Below, in pieces: positions 8,342-15,747 of a stretch of 60,891 bases of DNA. Under the pieces are notes generated by a model, which was given only the letters and a program-made list of their open reading frames with translations, was not told where the DNA came from and made no database searches. Location of the stretch: assembly GCA_045602025.1 (NCBI GenBank), contig JAZSAT010000052.1:1-60891 (forward strand), read 5' to 3'. The first letter of the stretch is position 1. Every line of letters starts with the position of its first letter. Position numbers and translations under genes: made by a program. Source of the DNA: RGIG5579 sp045602025 (GTDB lineage: Bacteria > Bacillota > Clostridia > Oscillospirales > SIG627).

Positions 8342-9178
8342 ATGTGGACAGAACATAAGAAAACAGAAAGAATACGCTTTTTGCCGCCTGACGCGATCTT
8401 CCCCAATCCCAGAGGCTCTCGCAGAAAATTCTCCCCGGAAAAAGTGGAGGCACTTTCCCGCAGCATTGCCCGTTACGGTATGCTTCAGCCTCTGACCGTG
8501 CAGAAAAAATGCGGCGAGTACGAACTGATCTGCGGTGAGATGCGTTTGCGTGCCGCAAAGCTTTTGGAACTGAAAAAGGTTCCTTGTCGGGTTTTGAATG
8601 TATCCACAAAGCTTGCCGCAGAGCTTTCGCTTGTGGAAAATCTTTCCCGCAGTAGCCTTGACAGCTTTGAAGAAGCTACGGCGGCAGATCGGCTTTTGAA
8701 GAACTTTCGCTATTTTCAAGGGGAGCTGGCAGATCGGATCGGCCAAAGCCCAAGCGCGCTTTCTGCAAAGCTCAGACTCCTTCGCTTTTCTCAGGAAGAG
8801 CGTGATCTGATGGAGAAAAATGATCTTTCTCCCAGGCACGCCGATGCACTCTTGCATCTGCGAGACCCCGCCATGCGCCTCTTTGCGCTCAACTACATGA
8901 TCGACAACGCCCTTTCTCCCGATATGTCCGAGGAGCTTTGTGCAACCCTTTCCACCCATCCGGAGGAATTTGTTCCTGCCCTCCGCCCGAGAAGCAGCCT
9001 CCGCCCCGAGCCTGTGCGCCGCCTTGTTGTGAAAGATGTGCGGTTTTTTATCAATTCCGTGGACAAAGCTATCTTTTCTATTCGGGAAGCGGGATTTTTG
9101 GTGGAAGCAGAAAAGGAAGAGGATGAAGAATACATTTTTTATTCCATCCGCGTACCCAAAACCCAAAAAGAAGAATAA
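8342..9178 (+). CDS. ParB-family protein, Noc-like
   Basis: A 278-residue ParB-family protein and paralogue of the Spo0J encoded 1.3 kb downstream. It has the ParB N-terminal core (box LICGEMRLRAAKLLEL, then ENLSRSSLDSFEEA) followed by a helix-turn-helix (ELADRIGQSPSALSAKLRLL). Firmicutes often carry noc just upstream of soj-spo0J, where it coordinates division with the nucleoid; the position here supports that role but does not prove it. One arginine of the usual GERRxRA nucleotide-binding box is Met (GEMRLRA). The ATG at 8342 is chosen because AAAGGAG sits eight bases ahead; a longer TTG start at 8303 lacks such a site. Confidence 0.75.
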   Translation: MWTEHKKTERIRFLPPDAIFPNPRGSRRKFSPEKVEALSRSIARYGMLQPLTVQKKCGEYELICGEMRLRAAKLLELKKVPCRVLNVSTKLAAELSLVENLSRSSLDSFEEATAADRLLKNFRYFQGELADRIGQSPSALSAKLRLLRFSQEERDLMEKNDLSPRHADALLHLRDPAMRLFALNYMIDNALSPDMSEELCATLSTHPEEFVPALRPRSSLRPEPVRRLVVKDVRFFINSVDKAIFSIREAGFLVEAEKEEDEEYIFYSIRVPKTQKEE

Positions 9179-9184
9179 TATTGA

Positions 9185-9219
9185 TAAAAGCCCTTAAATA
9201 AAGAGGGCTTTTTGCTTTT
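9185..9219 (+). terminator. Terminator after the Noc-like gene
   Basis: AAAAGCCCT at 9185-9193 pairs with AGGGCTTTT at 9204-9212, followed by further T-rich sequence. Confidence 0.75.
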
Positions 9220-9282
9220 TTTTCCAAAATCACAAGGAGTTGTGGTGAAAACTTTTGAAAAGTCTGTATGTAGTGGTTGAAT

Positions 9283-9298
9283 TGTTTCACGTGAAACA
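9283..9298. promoter_or_regulatory. parS site 1
   Basis: TGTTTCACGTGAAACA is a perfect 16-base palindrome identical to the Bacillus-type parS consensus bound by Spo0J. It lies between the Noc-like gene and soj. Confidence 0.95.
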
Positions 9299-9503
9299 AT
9301 TCCGTTTTTCGGAAGTTAGGAAGTTACGACTCTGAGAGAAGAACTGTATTTGCCTTCTCCTACAGGAGAAGATTAAGTGAAACCCCAAAACTCGTTTGGT
9401 TGGTGGAACTTATGCGTAGCGTAGCGGAGAAGCATTTTGTGTAGTAAGAGACGGATGAAGTGTAGGGTTTTCTTTTTGCAAGCAGTCCGTTTTACAAGTG
9501 AAA

Positions 9504-9519
9504 TGTTTCACGTGCGGAA
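9504..9519. promoter_or_regulatory. Degenerate parS (half site)
   Basis: The left half TGTTTCACGTG is intact, but the right half reads CGGAA instead of AAACA. This looks like a decayed or half parS inside the first copy of the duplicated segment. Confidence 0.6.
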
Positions 9520-9558
9520 ATCGAGAAAACAAGATGTTATCTTGTTTTCGAAGTGTTT

Positions 9559-9609
9559 TCGACAGCAGTTACCCGATTTTTGACGACCGAATGGAAGGAG
9601 AAAAATCCC
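9559..9609. repeat. Family C dispersed repeat, copy 1
   Basis: TCGACAGCAGTTACC, then GATTTTTGACGACCG, then ATGG and AGGA matches 21139-21189 with only scattered changes. It lies between two parS sites. Confidence 0.7.
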
Positions 9610-9670
9610 GGTAACAATGCGGTCACAGAAGGGTTTTCTTTTTGCCAAGCAGTCCGTTTTACAAGTGAAA

Positions 9671-9686
9671 TGTTTCACGTGAAACA
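9671..9686. promoter_or_regulatory. parS site 2 (perfect), next to the soj promoter
   Basis: A second perfect TGTTTCACGTGAAACA, ending 22 bases upstream of the soj -35 box. Spo0J bound here could affect soj-spo0J transcription; that is inference from position. Confidence 0.95.
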
Positions 9687-9708
9687 TTTATACAACACCC
9701 ATTTTCCA

Positions 9709-9737
9709 TTGACAAAGGCCTGAAAAACATATATAAT
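9709..9737 (+). promoter_or_regulatory. Sigma-A promoter for soj-spo0J
   Basis: TTGACA at 9709-9714, 17-base spacer, TATAAT at 9732-9737. This is a consensus promoter 31 bases before the soj start. Confidence 0.9.
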
Positions 9738-9767
9738 AAAGGAACAAATACAAAGAAAGGCTGTGCT

Positions 9768-10541
9768 ATGGCAAAAATCATTGCTTTTGCCAATCAGAAG
9801 GGCGGTGTGGGTAAGACCACCTCTGCCATTAATGTGGCGGCTTCCCTTGGTTTTCTTGGGAAAAAGGTGCTTCTGATTGATTTGGATCCCCAGGGCAACT
9901 GCTCTTCAGGCGTTGGTGTGGATCGCGATAAATGTGAATATTCCTCTTACCAGGTGCTTCTGGAAGGGGTCAGCGTAGAGGAAGCTACGGTAAAAACTTC
10001 CTATAAGAATCTCTTTTGTGTGCCGGCGAATATGGAGCTGGCCGGGGCAGAGATCGGTCTTTCGGCTGTAATGGCGAGAGAATCCATTCTGAAAAAGGCA
10101 CTTTCTCCCGTGGAAAATTCCTACGATTATATTATTATGGATTGCCCCCCGAGCCTTGGCCTTCTTACCCTGAACGGCCTTTGCGCCGCAAAAGAGGTGA
10201 TCGTGCCTATGCAGTGCGAGTATTTTGCGCTGGAGGGGTTGAGTCAGCTTATGTATACCGTGTCTCTTGTTAAGAAGATGTATAATCCTGCTTTGGAGCT
10301 TGGCGGTGTGATCCTGACCATGTACGACGGCAGATTGAATCTGTCCCTTGCGGTGGCGGCGGAGATCCGCAAATATTTCCCCGACCGCATTTTCCGCACA
10401 ACGGTACCGAGAAATGTGCGTCTTTCCGAAGCTCCCAGCCACGGAAAGCCCGCAATTTATTACGATAAAAATTCCAAGGGTGCTCTTGCATATCTTGAAA
10501 TTGCAAGAGAGCTTGAGAAAAGAGGCAAAGATGGCAAATAA
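9768..10541 (+). CDS. soj: Chromosome partitioning ATPase ParA/Soj
   Basis: A 257-residue Walker-type ATPase that dimerises on ATP, binds nucleoid DNA non-specifically and is driven by Spo0J. The deviant Walker A KGGVGKTT is at 11-18 with the signature lysine, DLDPQGN begins at 38, and MDCPPSLG marks Walker B. The length is that of chromosomal Soj rather than long plasmid ParA with an N-terminal helix-turn-helix. spo0J starts within its last codons and parS sites lie upstream, giving a complete parABS locus. Confidence 0.95.
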   Translation: MAKIIAFANQKGGVGKTTSAINVAASLGFLGKKVLLIDLDPQGNCSSGVGVDRDKCEYSSYQVLLEGVSVEEATVKTSYKNLFCVPANMELAGAEIGLSAVMARESILKKALSPVENSYDYIIMDCPPSLGLLTLNGLCAAKEVIVPMQCEYFALEGLSQLMYTVSLVKKMYNPALELGGVILTMYDGRLNLSLAVAAEIRKYFPDRIFRTTVPRNVRLSEAPSHGKPAIYYDKNSKGALAYLEIARELEKRGKDGK

Positions 10542-11427
10542 GTCTTTGGGAAAGGGCCTTGGTGATCTGTTCGTTCCGTCTCCCGAAAGCGAAGGCATCG
10601 GCGAAGGCGAGATCGTTATCACTGCGCCCATAGAACGGGTCTATCCCGATGAAAATCAGCACAGAAAGATCTTCCACGACGAAACCCTGCAGGAGCTTGC
10701 GGATTCCATTGCCATTCACGGTGTGATCCAGCCCCTTCTTGTGCGGAAATTCGGCACCGGTTATCAGATCATTGCCGGTGAAAGACGCTACCGCGCCTCT
10801 AAGATCGCAGGGCTTACGGAGATCCCCGTGATCGTAAAGGATTTTGATGAGAAAAAGGCCCAGGAAGCGGCCCTCATCGAGAACCTTCAGCGCGAGGACT
10901 TAAATCCCATTGACGAGGCAAACGGCTACGCTGCCCTGATGCGCTCCTTTAACCTGACTCAGGAAGAGGCGGCAAAGCAGATCGGTAAGAGCCGCGCCAC
11001 CGTTGCGAACTCCTTAAGGCTTTTAAATCTACCCGCTTCTGCACAGAGTCTTTTAAAGCAGGGCGTGATCTCTGCGGGCCACGCAAGAGCCCTTCTTCCC
11101 CTGAAGGATGAGGGAATGATTCACGATATGCTCCTTGCCATTGTGGATCGGGAGATGACCGTCAGACAGGTAGAAGAAGCGGTACGCAATATTTTGGAGG
11201 GCGGTGTTCTGCCCAAAAAAATGACCCGAACCCAAGCGGGGAACGAAATGGTCCGTGCTCAGATGAAGGAAGTGGCCAACCGCGCCGCGGCGTCTCTGGG
11301 AAGAAAGGTAGGCATCCGTGACGACGGCACGGGAAGAGGAAAGATCACCCTGGAGTATTTTGATTCCAAAGATCTGGAGGAAATTCTTGCAACCCTTTGC
11401 GGCGAAGAGTTTCTTTTGAATTTATAA
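10531..11427 (+). CDS. spo0J: Chromosome partitioning protein ParB/Spo0J
   Basis: A 298-residue CTP-dependent DNA clamp that loads at parS and recruits SMC. The intact nucleotide-binding box AGERRYRASKIAGL is followed by ENLQREDLNPIDEA and the parS-reading helix-turn-helix EEAAKQIGKSRATVANSLRL. The C-terminal part has the dimerisation domain. The start is ATG 10531 (MANKSLGKGLGDLF, the typical Spo0J N-terminus), overlapping soj by 11 bases. Cognate parS sites lie just upstream of soj. Confidence 0.95.
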   Translation: MANKSLGKGLGDLFVPSPESEGIGEGEIVITAPIERVYPDENQHRKIFHDETLQELADSIAIHGVIQPLLVRKFGTGYQIIAGERRYRASKIAGLTEIPVIVKDFDEKKAQEAALIENLQREDLNPIDEANGYAALMRSFNLTQEEAAKQIGKSRATVANSLRLLNLPASAQSLLKQGVISAGHARALLPLKDEGMIHDMLLAIVDREMTVRQVEEAVRNILEGGVLPKKMTRTQAGNEMVRAQMKEVANRAAASLGRKVGIRDDGTGRGKITLEYFDSKDLEEILATLCGEEFLLNL

Positions 11428-11463
11428 AACAGTTTACAAGAAAAAATATAGAAGGAAAAGAAA

Positions 11464-12753
11464 ATGCTGGACATTAAGTTTATTAAAGAAAATCCCGAAT
11501 TGGTAAAAGAGAACATCAGAAAAAAATTCAAGGATGATAAACTTCCTCTCGTAGATGAAGTGATTGCCATTTACGACGAGAAGCTTGCCGCGCTCAAGCG
11601 CGCAGAGGAGCTTCGCGCCAACCGTAACAAGATCTCAAAGCAGATCGGTGTTTTAATGGGAAAAGGCGAGAGAGAAGAGGCAGAAAAAATTAAGAAGCTT
11701 GTTTCCGATCAGGCGGCTGAGCTGAAGGCCCTGGAAGAAAAGGAAACCGCTCTTTCCGCACAGCTGAAGGAAAAGATGATGAAGATCCCCAATATCATCG
11801 ATCCCAGTGTACCCATCGGTAAAAACGATGAGGAAAATGTTGAGGTTGAGTGCTTCGGCGAAAAGACCCGTGCGGATTTTGAGATTCCTTATCACACCGA
11901 GATCATGGCATACTTTAACGGTATCGACAAGGAAGCTGCAGGCAGAGTTGCCGGCGAAGGCTTCTATTATCTGATGGGTGATATTGCCCGTCTCCACAGT
12001 GCTGTGACCGCTTACGCCCGCGATTTTATGATCGATAAGGGCTTTACCTATTACATTCCTCCCTTTATGATCCGTTCCGAAGTGGTAACGGGTGTTATGA
12101 GCTTTGAGGAAATGGAAGCCATGATGTACAAGATCGAGGGAGAGGATCTGTTCCTGATCGGTACCAGTGAGCACTCCATGATCGGTAAATTTATCAATAC
12201 CTTAAACGACGAAAAGACCCTTCCTCTCACCATGACCAGCTACTCTCCCTGCTTCCGCAAGGAAAAGGGCGCCCACGGTATTGAGGAAAGAGGTATTTAC
12301 CGTATCCACCAGTTTGAAAAACAGGAAATGGTGGTCATTTGTAAGCCTGAGGAGAGTATGGACTGGTTCCATAAGATGTGGAGCTATTCCGTAGAGCTGT
12401 TCCGCAGTTTGGATGTACCTGTACGCACCCTGGAGTGCTGCTCCGGTGACCTTGCGGATCTGAAGGTGAAGAGCTACGATGTGGAAGCCTGGAGCCCCAG
12501 ACTTCAGAAGTATTTTGAGGTTTGCTCCTGCTCCAACCTGGGCGATGCGCAGTCCCGCCGACTTGGTATCCGCGTGAAGGGTGAAGACGGCAAGAAGTAC
12601 TTTGCTCACACCCTGAATAACACCGTGGTTGCGCCTCCCCGTATGCTCATTGCCCTTCTTGAGAATAATCTTGTTATGGAAGACGGTAAGTACCGTGTGA
12701 AGATTCCGGAAGCACTTCGTCCTTACATGGGCTTTAAGGAATACATCGGCTAA
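11464..12753 (+). CDS. serS: Seryl-tRNA synthetase
   Basis: A 429-residue class II synthetase that charges tRNA-Ser. The N-terminal 110 residues form the long antiparallel coiled-coil arm that grips the tRNA long variable arm. The catalytic domain has the TSEHS segment, motif 2 around FRKEKGAHGIEERG with RIHQFEKQEM after it, and motif 3 LNNTVVAPPRMLIALLEN. The usual bacterial GRDTRGL stretch is GIEERGI here and motif 3 has PPR, so this is a variant subclass, but no catalytic block is missing. It follows spo0J after 36 bases with a GAAGGAAAAG ribosome site, so it may be co-transcribed. No T-box leader is seen. Confidence 0.93.
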   Translation: MLDIKFIKENPELVKENIRKKFKDDKLPLVDEVIAIYDEKLAALKRAEELRANRNKISKQIGVLMGKGEREEAEKIKKLVSDQAAELKALEEKETALSAQLKEKMMKIPNIIDPSVPIGKNDEENVEVECFGEKTRADFEIPYHTEIMAYFNGIDKEAAGRVAGEGFYYLMGDIARLHSAVTAYARDFMIDKGFTYYIPPFMIRSEVVTGVMSFEEMEAMMYKIEGEDLFLIGTSEHSMIGKFINTLNDEKTLPLTMTSYSPCFRKEKGAHGIEERGIYRIHQFEKQEMVVICKPEESMDWFHKMWSYSVELFRSLDVPVRTLECCSGDLADLKVKSYDVEAWSPRLQKYFEVCSCSNLGDAQSRRLGIRVKGEDGKKYFAHTLNNTVVAPPRMLIALLENNLVMEDGKYRVKIPEALRPYMGFKEYIG

Positions 12754-12885
12754 CCTACTTTCTTTCGAGAAAGAAAGTAGGCAAAGAAAGCTTCCGACTA
12801 AAAAAGGATAAATAAGGACTATAAATCCGAAGTTATCTATTCATAGTCATAAGTTTCTTTGGTTCTTTCTTTCCAAAGAAAGAAC
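12754..12885. repeat. Family A repeat, complete, with two different hairpins
   Basis: The left hairpin at 12754-12781 has the arm CCTACTTTCTTTC and its complement. The right hairpin at 12862-12885 has the arm GTTCTTTCTTT. Between them lies the family core with AAAGCTTCCGACTAA and GTTATCTATTCATAG. The left hairpin starts on the base after the serS stop; the right one ends beside the next gene's ribosome site. Confidence 0.8.
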
Positions 12886-12900
12886 AAGGAGATAAGAATA

Positions 12901-13344
12901 ATGCAACAGATCAAAGAATCGTTATCGGTGATTTTTATTTCACCACTAAAAGATGAGCTTGCGGGGCTTATGTGGTGTGTGTTTCTGGCGATGGTACTGG
13001 TACTGGTATCCACTCTTCGTCAGCAGGCGACCTTGGGAAAAGTGTTGAAGGTCTTGCTGGAAAAAGGTGCGTTTACCGCAGAAAATGCCCTTTCGCAAAA
13101 GGAATTCGGGAAAATTTCTCCTTCTGCCCTGAAGGGAAAATACCGCCTCATTGAGAAAACGGGAGAAGGGAAGGATGTAAAATATTTCCTCCCCGAAAAA
13201 AATCACGAGAAGGCTCATTCCGTTCTGAAAGCGGGCTCCACCCCTCTGTGGCTTGCTCTTTTGGAGCTTTGTGCGCTGTATTTTCTTCTCGTAATAATTT
13301 ACTATGTACTCCCTCTGATTCTCGACGGCTTTCAAAACTTGTAA
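12901..13344 (+). CDS. Small membrane protein of unknown function
   Basis: A 147-residue protein I do not recognise. Hydrophobic segments lie near residues 20-38 and 115-137 and flank a soluble charged middle part (LEKGAFTAENALSQKEFGK, then LKGKYRLIEKTGEGKDVKYFLPE) that could be a small winged-helix-like or beta-hairpin domain. ATG 12901 is preceded by AAGGAG at nine bases. Both sides are repeats: a family A hairpin lies next to the ribosome site, and its last codons AAC TTG TAA are also the first bases of a family B repeat. No operon partner is evident. Confidence 0.6.
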   Translation: MQQIKESLSVIFISPLKDELAGLMWCVFLAMVLVLVSTLRQQATLGKVLKVLLEKGAFTAENALSQKEFGKISPSALKGKYRLIEKTGEGKDVKYFLPEKNHEKAHSVLKAGSTPLWLALLELCALYFLLVIIYYVLPLILDGFQNL

Positions 13345-13515
13345 AATTCGCTGCGACTTCGTTGTACCTTTTTTGAAAAAAAGGTACCCAAAAAACTTCC
13401 AACAAAAAATATTAAGACTTTTTTCAAGTCATAAGTTTTTGCGTCACTTTTTTCAAAAAGTGACTAAACTCCTTCGTGTTTCCCTTGCACGCCTCGTCTC
13501 GCTGAATTTTACTGC
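13337..13515 (+). repeat. Family B repeat with its centre replaced by family A
   Basis: The B left end (ACTTGTAAAATTCGCTGCG) runs to 13363. A family A copy with hairpins at 13364-13387 and 13443-13464 follows. The B right end (TAAACTCCTTCGTG, then CTCGTCTCGCTG) resumes at 13465. In the full B copies, 33 other bases lie at this position. A second B left-end fragment lies at about 13527-13548. Confidence 0.75.
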
Positions 13516-13558
13516 GTTTTGCATAAAAAATCGGCTGCGGCTTCGTTGCGAGCATAAC

Positions 13559-13610
13559 GGCGGGAGTAAACCCCCGCCCTACACGGACCGTCCGGGAGGC
13601 CGGTCCCTAC
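13559..13610. repeat. Two GC-rich hairpins each followed by CTAC
   Basis: GGCGGG/CCCGCC at 13559-13578 is followed by CTACA. GGACCG/CGGTCC at 13585-13606 is followed by CTAC. A similar hairpin plus CCCTACA occurs near 34423-34440 and at 4879-4902. The gap 13345-13754 otherwise holds only repeats. Confidence 0.6.
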
Positions 13611-13615
13611 GGAAT

Positions 13616-13745
13616 GGTTCTTTTTTCGAGAAAAAAGAACCAAAAAAGCTTATGGCTTTTTAAAAAATAAGTTTATAATACAAATTCTTATTCTTTTGAA
13701 GATGAAAGTTTTCTTTGCCTACTTTCTTTTTCAAAAGAAAGTAGG
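13616..13745. repeat. Family A repeat, complete
   Basis: The left hairpin at 13616-13641 has the arm GGTTCTTTTTTC. The right hairpin at 13718-13745 has the arm CCTACTTTCTTTT. The core includes AAAAGCTTATGGC and GAAAGTTTTCTTTG. It ends beside the MORN gene ribosome site. Confidence 0.8.
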
Positions 13746-13754
13746 AGAGGTTTT

Positions 13755-14546
13755 ATGACAAAAGAGAAAAATCGTGCGCTTATACCGGTGATCATCGGGG
13801 TGTCGGTGGTCCTTGCCATTGTAATTGTGGTACTGATCGGGCTGATCTTCGGGTTCCGCTATGCATCACTTGACAACGGGGTAAAATTCCTCGGCAGATT
13901 CAAAGGCGGTGAGCCGGTAAAGGGCACAGCTTATTACGAAACGGGCTCTGCCAAATATAACAAAGAAAAGAAAACGCTCAAATACGACGACGGCAATGTT
14001 TACATCGGCGATGTAGACGACCTTGTCCCCGACGGCCAGGGAAAAATGCAGTACGCCTCGGGTGATGTATACGAGGGCAGCTTTGCCGACGGTATCCGCG
14101 AGGGTCAGGGCACGGTTCTTTATGTATCGGGTGATACCTATTCCGGCGAATGGCGCGACGGCAAGCGAAGCGGCCACGGCGTATATTCATATGCCGACGG
14201 TTCAAGCTACACCGGCTACTTTTCCGAGAATATGAAAAACGGTACCGGCACCTATGTATATGCCACGGGCGACACCTACGAGGGCAGCTACACCGACGAT
14301 AAGAAAAACGGCCAGGGTATTTACACCTGGGCAAACGGCGATGTATACAACGGCTCCTTTATTGACGATGTCCGCGAAGGGCAAGGCACCTATACCTGGG
14401 CAAACGGCGACAGCTATACCGGCTCCTTCAAGGAGAACAAGCTCAACGGCGAAGGCACCTATACCTGGGCCATTGCAGAAGGGGAGACCGTACCGAGAGT
14501 TTATACAGGCTACTTCAAAGACGGCCTGATCACCACCACCCCCTAA
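13755..14546 (+). CDS. MORN-repeat protein with N-terminal membrane anchor
   Basis: A 263-residue protein. Residues about 10-32 form one transmembrane helix, probably leaving the rest outside. From about residue 75 to the end there are seven to eight MORN repeats of about 23 residues (YxGxxxxGxxxGxGxYxxxxGD). MORN repeats form an elongated beta-sheet used for lipid or protein contact in other organisms; the bacterial role here is unknown. nrdR follows after 12 bases with its own AAGGAGG, so the two may share a transcript although no functional link is known. Very Gly/Tyr/Asp-rich composition. Confidence 0.88.
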   Translation: MTKEKNRALIPVIIGVSVVLAIVIVVLIGLIFGFRYASLDNGVKFLGRFKGGEPVKGTAYYETGSAKYNKEKKTLKYDDGNVYIGDVDDLVPDGQGKMQYASGDVYEGSFADGIREGQGTVLYVSGDTYSGEWRDGKRSGHGVYSYADGSSYTGYFSENMKNGTGTYVYATGDTYEGSYTDDKKNGQGIYTWANGDVYNGSFIDDVREGQGTYTWANGDSYTGSFKENKLNGEGTYTWAIAEGETVPRVYTGYFKDGLITTTP

Positions 14547-14558
14547 GGAGGAAACAGA

Positions 14559-15029
14559 ATGAAGTGTCCCGGTTGCGGCTTTACCGACCATAAGGTTTTG
14601 GACTCCCGTCCCGCCGAAGGCAGTATCCGCCGCAGAAGAGAGTGTCTGAACTGTCAGAGAAGGTTCACCACCTACGAAAGAATTGAAGATACCCCTGTTA
14701 TGGTCGTGAAGAAAGACGGCTCCCGCGAGCTTTTTGACCGTACCAAGGTCCAGGCGGGCATCGTCCGCGCCTGCCAGAAGAGGCCCGTATCTTATGAGAA
14801 GATCGAGGCTCTGGTCAGAGATGTGGAAAGCGCGGTGCAGGGCGGCAGTGAAAATGAAGTGCCCTCTTCCCGCATCGGCGAAATGATCATGGAGGGCCTG
14901 AAGGAGATCGACGAGGTCGCTTATGTAAGATTCGCTTCTGTTTACCGTCAGTTTAAGGATATCAATACATTTATGGACGAGCTTGAAGTGCTGCTCAAAG
15001 AACAGAAAAGAAAAGTAGGAGGCAAATAA
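14559..15029 (+). CDS. nrdR: Transcriptional repressor NrdR
   Basis: A 156-residue regulator of ribonucleotide reductase genes. The N-terminal zinc ribbon has Cys at 3, 6, 29 and 32 with the conserved RRRRECLNC segment. It is followed by an ATP-cone domain (VVKKDGSRELFDRTKVQAGI), which senses ATP/dATP. The length is typical. No ribonucleotide reductase gene is in the window. ppa starts three bases after the stop. Confidence 0.96.
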   Translation: MKCPGCGFTDHKVLDSRPAEGSIRRRRECLNCQRRFTTYERIEDTPVMVVKKDGSRELFDRTKVQAGIVRACQKRPVSYEKIEALVRDVESAVQGGSENEVPSSRIGEMIMEGLKEIDEVAYVRFASVYRQFKDINTFMDELEVLLKEQKRKVGGK

Positions 15030-15032
15030 AAA

Positions 15033-15566
15033 ATGGGAAATATCTGGCATGACATGAGCCCCAAGCGCATTACCCCCACCGATTTTGTAGCGGTAATCGA
15101 GATCCCCAAGGGCTCCAAGAAAAAATACGAATTGGATAAGGAGACCGGTTTTCTGAAATTGGACCGTATCCTTTATACCTCTACTCACTACCCCGCAAAT
15201 TACGGCTTTATTCCCCGCAGCTACGGCGATGACCAGGACCCTCTTGATGTACTGCTCCTTTGCAGTGAGGAGATCGAGCCTATGACTCTGGTCCGCTGCT
15301 ATCCCATCGGTGTTATTACCATGGTGGACAACGGAAGAAACGACGATAAAATCCTTGCGATCCCCTTTGAAGACCCCACATACAATCACTACACCGATAT
15401 CTCCCAGCTTCCCGATCACATTTCCGAAGAAATGAACCACTTCTTCCGTGTATATAAGCAGCTGGAGGGAAAGGATACCGTGGTCAACGAAGTGGGCGAC
15501 CGCGAAAAGGCCGTGGAGATCGTCAGAGCTGCTATCGATTCTTACATAGAGAATTTTTGTAAATAA
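15033..15566 (+). CDS. ppa: Inorganic pyrophosphatase, family I
   Basis: A 177-residue soluble pyrophosphatase that hydrolyses PPi to phosphate and so pulls biosynthetic reactions forward. The metal-binding signature DDQDPLDV is at 66-73, with PANYGFIPRSYG just before it and a second acidic cluster further on. Family I enzymes are less common in Firmicutes than the Mn-dependent family II type. A TAGGAGG site precedes the ATG. It is adjacent to nrdR and probably co-transcribed. Confidence 0.93.
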   Translation: MGNIWHDMSPKRITPTDFVAVIEIPKGSKKKYELDKETGFLKLDRILYTSTHYPANYGFIPRSYGDDQDPLDVLLLCSEEIEPMTLVRCYPIGVITMVDNGRNDDKILAIPFEDPTYNHYTDISQLPDHISEEMNHFFRVYKQLEGKDTVVNEVGDREKAVEIVRAAIDSYIENFCK

Positions 15567-15579
15567 ATCGTAAACAGCC

Positions 15580-15608
15580 TTGACAGACCCCTTTTTCGGG
15601 GTTATAAT
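15580..15608 (+). promoter_or_regulatory. Sigma-A promoter for infC-rpmI-rplT
   Basis: TTGACA at 15580-15585, 17-base spacer, TATAAT at 15603-15608. The spacer contains the palindrome CCCCTTTTTCGGGG, which may also serve as the end of the ppa transcript. Confidence 0.9.
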
Positions 15609-15614
15609 GTTAAA

Positions 15615-15747
15615 ACACCATAAAAAGAAGAAGAACGCTCCGTTCTCACCTGCCGGCCACAGAGTCGGGCAGTGTTAATAAACCAAGGCTTAGGGTATTA
15701 TTATGCGGAGAGTTTTTCTCCGCATTTTATTTTGGAGGTGACAGAAC
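15615..15747 (+). ncRNA. infC-rpmI-rplT leader with attenuator (L20-leader type)
   Basis: About 130 untranslated bases lie between the promoter and infC. They contain the stem CCTGCCGG.../...GTCGGGCAG and the block GGCTTAGGGTATTATTATG. A terminator hairpin follows: ATGCGGAGA at 15703-15711 pairs with TCTCCGCAT at 15717-15725, then a T-rich run. Firmicutes control this operon by L20 binding to such a leader; I infer the same here from position and structure. Confidence 0.75.

Larger units (their letters stand above)
9464..9681. repeat. Duplicated 51-52 bp segment carrying parS
   Basis: Bases 9464-9514 and 9630-9681 are the same sequence with one base inserted (GCAAGC against GCCAAGC). Each runs from AGGGTTTTC to TGTTTCACGTG. 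Only the second copy continues into a full parS. The 470 bases between the two genes hold no ORF I can support. Confidence 0.85.

Noticed and set aside
8596..8605. DnaA-box-like GTATCCACA
   Set aside because: A single near match inside a coding region with no cluster around it; not evidence for an origin.
11428..11463. T-box or other amino-acid leader before serS (and at 32018 before tyrS)
   Set aside because: The gaps are only 36 and 14 bases, too short for a T-box.
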